Positions 28,625 through 32,860 of a stretch of DNA of 32,860 bases are shown here, piece by piece; within the stretch, counting starts at the first letter, position 1, and the number at the start of each line of letters is the position of its first letter. Position numbers and translations under genes: made by a program. This DNA is from Bifidobacterium breve. Lineage in GTDB: Bacteria; Bacteroidota; Bacteroidia; Flavobacteriales; Flavobacteriaceae. Location of the stretch: NCBI GenBank assembly GCA_943323545.2, contig CALPIE020000014.1:1-32860 (forward strand), given 5' to 3'. Below the pieces are notes generated by a model. That model was not told the DNA's origin and made no database searches. It worked only from the letters and a program-made list of their open reading frames with translations.

Positions 28625-29296
28625 GTGGCAAATACCATCAACATATTATCTACCAAGAAGCTTTTGACAAAACAGAAGCAACTTCTGTTAGATGCCAATT
28701 TTGAAGTGATTGAAGCAGATTTTATTCAAATTAAAATCAAAAACTTCGAGTTGACAAATGTCAATGACAATTTGATTTTTACAAGTCAAAATGCTGTTGA
28801 AAGTGTTTTAGAAAATCCCAAATGCAGTGAATTAAGTGGGAAACCAGTTTTTTGTGTAGGCATGAAAACAAAAGATTTTTTGGAAGAGAATGGGTCCGAG
28901 GTTGCAGTGTATACCGATTATGCTTCCGATTTAGCCGAAATAATTTCTTTAATTTATTCCGATGAAACCTTTACTTTTTTCAGCGGAAATCTACGAAGAG
29001 ACGTTTTGCCAAAAGCCCTAAAAGAAAACCAAATAACGTTCAACGAAATCGAAGTGTATGAAACCAACATTACTTCACATAAGATAAAAAGTAAACTTGA
29101 CGGAATTTTATTTTTCAGTCCGTCGGCGGTTGAAAGTTATCTGAAAATGAATACCATAAAAAATGAAATCTGTTTCTGCATTGGTGAAACTACTGCAGAA
29201 GCTTTAGAAAAAAGAAAAATAAAAAAGATTGTAATTGCAGAACAACCCTCAGTTGATAACGTAATTGTAGAAGTAATAAAATATTACAAAAATTAA
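28625..29296 (+). CDS. hemD: Uroporphyrinogen-III synthase
   Basis: LIFTSQNAVESVLE, GILFFSPSAVESYLKMN; operon position after hemC; GTG start, no in-frame ATG upstream. Confidence 0.9.
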   Translation: MANTINILSTKKLLTKQKQLLLDANFEVIEADFIQIKIKNFELTNVNDNLIFTSQNAVESVLENPKCSELSGKPVFCVGMKTKDFLEENGSEVAVYTDYASDLAEIISLIYSDETFTFFSGNLRRDVLPKALKENQITFNEIEVYETNITSHKIKSKLDGILFFSPSAVESYLKMNTIKNEICFCIGETTAEALEKRKIKKIVIAEQPSVDNVIVEVIKYYKN

Positions 29297-29368
29297 AACA
29301 TAACGATTTTCCAATTTTCCGATAGTTAATTCGTGAAAATTTATGGAATTCGTGGCAAAACAAAAATT

Positions 29369-30397
29369 ATGATTAAAAACGACCTATTCCTTCGCGCCTT
29401 AAACAACGAAACTGTCGAACGTCCTCCTGTTTGGATGATGCGTCAAGCGGGAAGATACTTACCCGAATTCAGAGCCTTACGCGACAAATATGATTTTTTT
29501 ACCCGTTGTGAAACACCCGAATTGGCCGCAGAAATTACCGTACAACCGATACGAATTGTACAACCCGATGCGGCGATTTTATTCTCTGATATTTTGGTGG
29601 TACCAAGAGCAATGGGAATTCACGTGGAACTGAAAGACAACCTCGGACCGATAATTCCGAATCCGATTCGCACCATGGTACAAGTCAATCAAGTTATTGT
29701 TCCCGATGTAAACGAAACCTTAGGCTATGTATTTGATGCGATAAAACTCACCAAAGAAATGTTGAACGATGAGGTGCCATTAATTGGTTTTGCCGGATCA
29801 CCATGGACAATTTTTTGTTATGTAGTAGAAGGAAAAGGATCCAAAAGTTTCGATACAGCCAAAGGATTTTGTTTCTCTAATCCAGTTGCGGCGCATACGT
29901 TATTACAAAAAATCACCGATACCACGATTTTATATTTAAAAGAAAAAGTAAAAGCAGGTTGCAACGCCATTCAGATATTTGATTCGTGGGGCGGCATGTT
30001 GTCGCCAGTAGATTATCAGGAATTCTCCTGGCAATACATCAACCAAATTGTTGAGGCTTTAGCCAATGATACAAAGGTTATTGTTTTCGGAAAAGGATGT
30101 TGGTTTGCATTAGGCGATATGGCAAAATCAAAGGCATCTGCAATTGGTGTCGATTGGACATGTTCTGCTCGAAATGCCCGATATTTAACAGGAGGAAAAA
30201 TTACGTTACAAGGAAATTTTGATCCGTCAAGATTGTTATCGCCAATTCCAACCATCAAAAAAATGGTGCATCAAATGATAAACGAATTCGGAAAGGACAA
30301 TTATATCGTCAATCTCGGACACGGTATTTTACCTAATATTCCTGTCGATCATGCAAAAGCGTTTATAGAAGCCGTGAAAGAATATAAAAATAGTTGA
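29369..30397 (+). CDS. hemE: Uroporphyrinogen decarboxylase
   Basis: [41 protein letters not shown]; start moved from track GTG 29333 to ATG 29369 ([11 protein letters not shown]). Confidence 0.98.
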   Translation: MIKNDLFLRALNNETVERPPVWMMRQAGRYLPEFRALRDKYDFFTRCETPELAAEITVQPIRIVQPDAAILFSDILVVPRAMGIHVELKDNLGPIIPNPIRTMVQVNQVIVPDVNETLGYVFDAIKLTKEMLNDEVPLIGFAGSPWTIFCYVVEGKGSKSFDTAKGFCFSNPVAAHTLLQKITDTTILYLKEKVKAGCNAIQIFDSWGGMLSPVDYQEFSWQYINQIVEALANDTKVIVFGKGCWFALGDMAKSKASAIGVDWTCSARNARYLTGGKITLQGNFDPSRLLSPIPTIKKMVHQMINEFGKDNYIVNLGHGILPNIPVDHAKAFIEAVKEYKNS

Positions 30398-30468
30398 TGG
30401 TTTATGGTTGATAGTCGTGGGAAGTTTCCAAAGCCATCAACCAACAACCAACAACCAACAACTAATCA

Positions 30469-31413
30469 ATGAAAGATAAATTCTACCAATACCTACTCAA
30501 TCTCCAAAACCAAATCACTTCTAAATTAGAAGAAGTTGATGGTGTGGCGAAATTCCGCGAAGACATTTGGACTCGAGTCGAAGACGAACAGGGCGAAGCC
30601 AAACGACCAGAAGGCGGCGGTGGTAAAACACGTGTCATTGAAAACGGTCCCGAAGGGTCGGGAGTTTTTGAAAAAGGCGGCGTGAACATTTCAGCGGTGC
30701 ATGGCAAATTGCCCGATACTATGCAGCAAATGTTCAAAGTGGTAGAAGCCGATTTTTTTGCCTGTGGATTGAGTTTAGTGATTCATCCAAAAAATCCAAT
30801 GGTACCAACCGTGCATGCCAATTGGCGCTATTTCGAAATGTACGACGATAAAGGAAATATTATCAATTCGTGGTTTGGTGGTGGACAAGATTTAACGCCG
30901 TATTATCTTTTTGAAGAAGATGCCATTCATTTTCACCAAACGTCTAAAACCGCTTGCGACAAACACAATTCCGATTTTTATCCAAAATATAAAGCACAAT
31001 GTGACTCCTATTTTTGGAACGCACACCGACATGAAGCGCGTGGTATTGGCGGTTTGTTTTTCGATTATTGTAAAGCTGACGAAAATAGGTCAATGGAAGA
31101 TTGGTTCAATTTCGTAACCGAAGTGGGCAACAGTTTTCTCGAAGCGTATGTTCCCATTGTAGAAAAAAGAAAAAATTTACCGTATACCGAAGCTCAAAAA
31201 ACCTGGCAGGAAATCCGTCGTGGTAGATATGTCGAATTCAATTTGGTACACGATAAAGGAACGTTATTCGGACTCAAAACCAACGGTCGTATCGAAAGCA
31301 TCCTGATGAGTTTACCACCACACGTGCAATGGGTTTACGACCATCATCCGGAAGCTGGAAGTGAAGAAGAAAAATTAATCAAAATACTAATGAATCCTAT
31401 TGATTGGATTTAG
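30469..31413 (+). CDS. hemF: Oxygen-dependent coproporphyrinogen oxidase
   Basis: KRPEGGGGKTRVIENG, VHANWRYFEM, WFGGGQDLTPYYLFEEDA, RGIGGLFFDY, RRGRYVEFNLVHDKGTLFGLKTNGRIESILMSLPP. Confidence 0.99.
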   Translation: MKDKFYQYLLNLQNQITSKLEEVDGVAKFREDIWTRVEDEQGEAKRPEGGGGKTRVIENGPEGSGVFEKGGVNISAVHGKLPDTMQQMFKVVEADFFACGLSLVIHPKNPMVPTVHANWRYFEMYDDKGNIINSWFGGGQDLTPYYLFEEDAIHFHQTSKTACDKHNSDFYPKYKAQCDSYFWNAHRHEARGIGGLFFDYCKADENRSMEDWFNFVTEVGNSFLEAYVPIVEKRKNLPYTEAQKTWQEIRRGRYVEFNLVHDKGTLFGLKTNGRIESILMSLPPHVQWVYDHHPEAGSEEEKLIKILMNPIDWI

Positions 31414-31455
31414 AATTATTTTAAATGTTGAATTTTAAATTTTAAATTAGAAGAT

Positions 31456-32445
31456 ATGTTTCCTTTAAGAAGAAACCGCAGATTACGCTCCAACGAAAGC
31501 ATTCGCTCTCTAGTTCGAGAAACTATTATCTCACCCAACGACTTTATCGTGCCGCTTTTTGTAGTCGAAGGCAAAGGCGTTCGTGAAGAAATTCCGTCCA
31601 TGCAAAACTACTTCCGTTTGAGTCTAGACAACCTCGAAAAAGAAGTCAAAGAACTTTGGAAACTCGGATTAAAATCGGTTTTGCTTTTCGTAAAAGTGCC
31701 CGATAATTTAAAAGACAACAAAGGAACCGAAGCGCTAAATCCAAACGGATTAATGCAACGCGCCATCAAAACGGTAAAAAATGCATGTCCCGATATGATT
31801 GTAATGACCGATGTCGCCCTCGATCCGTATTCAATTTACGGTCACGACGGCATCATCGAAAACGGTCAAATCGTCAACGATCCAACGTCGCTATTTTTGG
31901 CTGAAATGAGCGTTTCTCATGCCCAAGCTGGTGCTGATATTGTGGCACCAAGCGACATGATGGACGGCAGAATTCTTGAAATCCGTGAGACGTTAGAAGA
32001 TGAAGGATTTATCAATACCGGAATTATGAGTTATTCCGCAAAATACGCCTCGGCACATTACGGCCCGTTTCGCGACGCTCTCGACAGTGCGCCAGTCGAT
32101 TTACAAAACATTCCTAAAGATAAAAAAACCTACCAAATGGATTACCACAATCGCCTTGAAGCCCTTCGCGAAACCCGAATGGACATCGAAGAAGGTGCCG
32201 ATATTGTAATGGTAAAACCCGGAATCGCGTACCTCGACATCGTGCGTGAAGTCAAAAACATGTCCGAAGTTCCTGTTGCTGTTTATCAAGTTTCGGGCGA
32301 ATATTGCATGATAAAAGCCGCAGCAGAACGCGGTTGGATTGACCATGATGCCGTAATGATGGAGCAAGTAACTGCGATAAAAAGAGCTGGCGCCGATTTA
32401 ATCGCAAGCTATTTTGCCAAAGATGTAGTGAAGTTAATTTCTTGA
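31456..32445 (+). CDS. hemB: Delta-aminolevulinic acid dehydratase (porphobilinogen synthase)
   Basis: RRNRRLRSNESIRSLVRET, DVALDPYSIYGHDG, GADIVAPSDMMDGRI, MVKPGIAYLDIV, VYQVSGEYCMIKAAAERGW. Confidence 0.99.
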   Translation: MFPLRRNRRLRSNESIRSLVRETIISPNDFIVPLFVVEGKGVREEIPSMQNYFRLSLDNLEKEVKELWKLGLKSVLLFVKVPDNLKDNKGTEALNPNGLMQRAIKTVKNACPDMIVMTDVALDPYSIYGHDGIIENGQIVNDPTSLFLAEMSVSHAQAGADIVAPSDMMDGRILEIRETLEDEGFINTGIMSYSAKYASAHYGPFRDALDSAPVDLQNIPKDKKTYQMDYHNRLEALRETRMDIEEGADIVMVKPGIAYLDIVREVKNMSEVPVAVYQVSGEYCMIKAAAERGWIDHDAVMMEQVTAIKRAGADLIASYFAKDVVKLIS

Positions 32446-32524
32446 AGCTAATCCTGCTGTTCGCTCTATCTTTTCTTCCGCTGCGCTCCAAAAAAGGATG
32501 CCGCTGCCATCAGGGCTAGGGCTC
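32444..32524 (+). repeat. Dispersed intergenic palindromic element, copy 2
   Basis: GAAGCTAATCCTGCTGTTCGCTCTATCTTTT...AAAAGGATGCCGCTGCCATCAGGGCTAGGGCT; same termini as 9898-9992; overlaps the hemB TGA stop. Confidence 0.85.
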
Positions 32525-32548
32525 ATCTGCAAAGAAAACTATTTAGTA

Positions 32549-32860
32549 ATGAAGCATATAATTTACTCTTTAATACTGTCTTTTTTTATTATCAGTTGTG
32601 ATAAAAAAGAAACTTCCAAAACAGAAGAAACACTTTCTGAGCCAACACCAGAAAAAGGAGAAGCCCTTTTTACAGAAAACAATTGCATCGCTTGTCATAA
32701 AGTCGATCAAAAAATTATAGGTCCAAGCTTACAGGAAACCGCAAAAATCTACAAAGAAAAAAAAGGAGATATGGTGGCTTTTTTAAAAGAAGAAGCCGAA
32801 CCGATTGTCAATCCAGCGCTTTACGAAACTATGAAAATCAATTTACAACTCACCAAAATG
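32549..32860 (+). CDS. Cytochrome c class I-like lipoprotein (truncated at window end)
   Basis: Manual translation MKHIIYSLILSFFIISCDKKETSK...GEALFTENNCIACHKVDQKIIGPSLQETAKIY; CxxCH heme motif and lipobox; not in supplied ORF track because no stop in window. Confidence 0.88.
   Translation, partial: MKHIIYSLILSFFIISCDKKETSKTEETLSEPTPEKGEALFTENNCIACHKVDQKIIGPSLQETAKIYKEKKGDMVAFLKEEAEPIVNPALYETMKINLQLTKM

Noticed and set aside
29333-29368. GTG-initiated extension of hemE
   Set aside because: Derived from the TTCGTG repeat; [11 protein letters not shown] at 29369 matches typical HemE starts
30441-30461. Possible CRISPR or iteron array
   Set aside because: Only three contiguous heptamers, no replication gene nearby; better described as a leader repeat
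32101-32491. Minus-strand ORFs overlapping the end of hemB and the repeat element
   Set aside because: Antisense to strongly conserved hemB sequence

Overview
This 32.9 kb window is AT-rich chromosomal DNA that looks like a Flavobacteriaceae/Bacteroidota genome. Support: TTG-N19-21-TAnnTTTG promoters, a T9SS sorting domain, no obvious Shine-Dalgarno sites and typical gene neighbourhoods. It is densely coding and mostly housekeeping. In order it holds: atpG; a small T9SS-secreted protein; GNAT; an envelope operon (flippase, dut, sugar-nucleotidyltransferase, TPR protein, DUF4292-like lipoprotein, EnvC-like protein); thioesterase; HU/SPOR protein; dprA; trpS; two PlsC-like acyltransferases; a lipoprotein/ECF sigma/trans-envelope barrel cassette; recA; acyl-ACP desaturase; HD hydrolase; enoyl-CoA hydratase; an orphan histidine kinase; a heme biosynthesis supercluster (hemJ, hemH, an AraC regulator, hemA, C, D, E, F, B); and a truncated cytochrome c. 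No rRNA, tRNA, CRISPR or intact transposon was seen. The best second-look items are: (i) the ECF sigma factor overlapping a gene for a protein with an anti-sigma-like N-terminus, one TM helix, a long linker and a C-terminal outer-membrane barrel; (ii) a dispersed palindromic intergenic element with two diverged copies; (iii) short word-like repeats directly upstream of several start codons; (iv) a divergent heme regulon with an AraC regulator; (v) an EnvC-like protein whose LytM catalytic residues are replaced.
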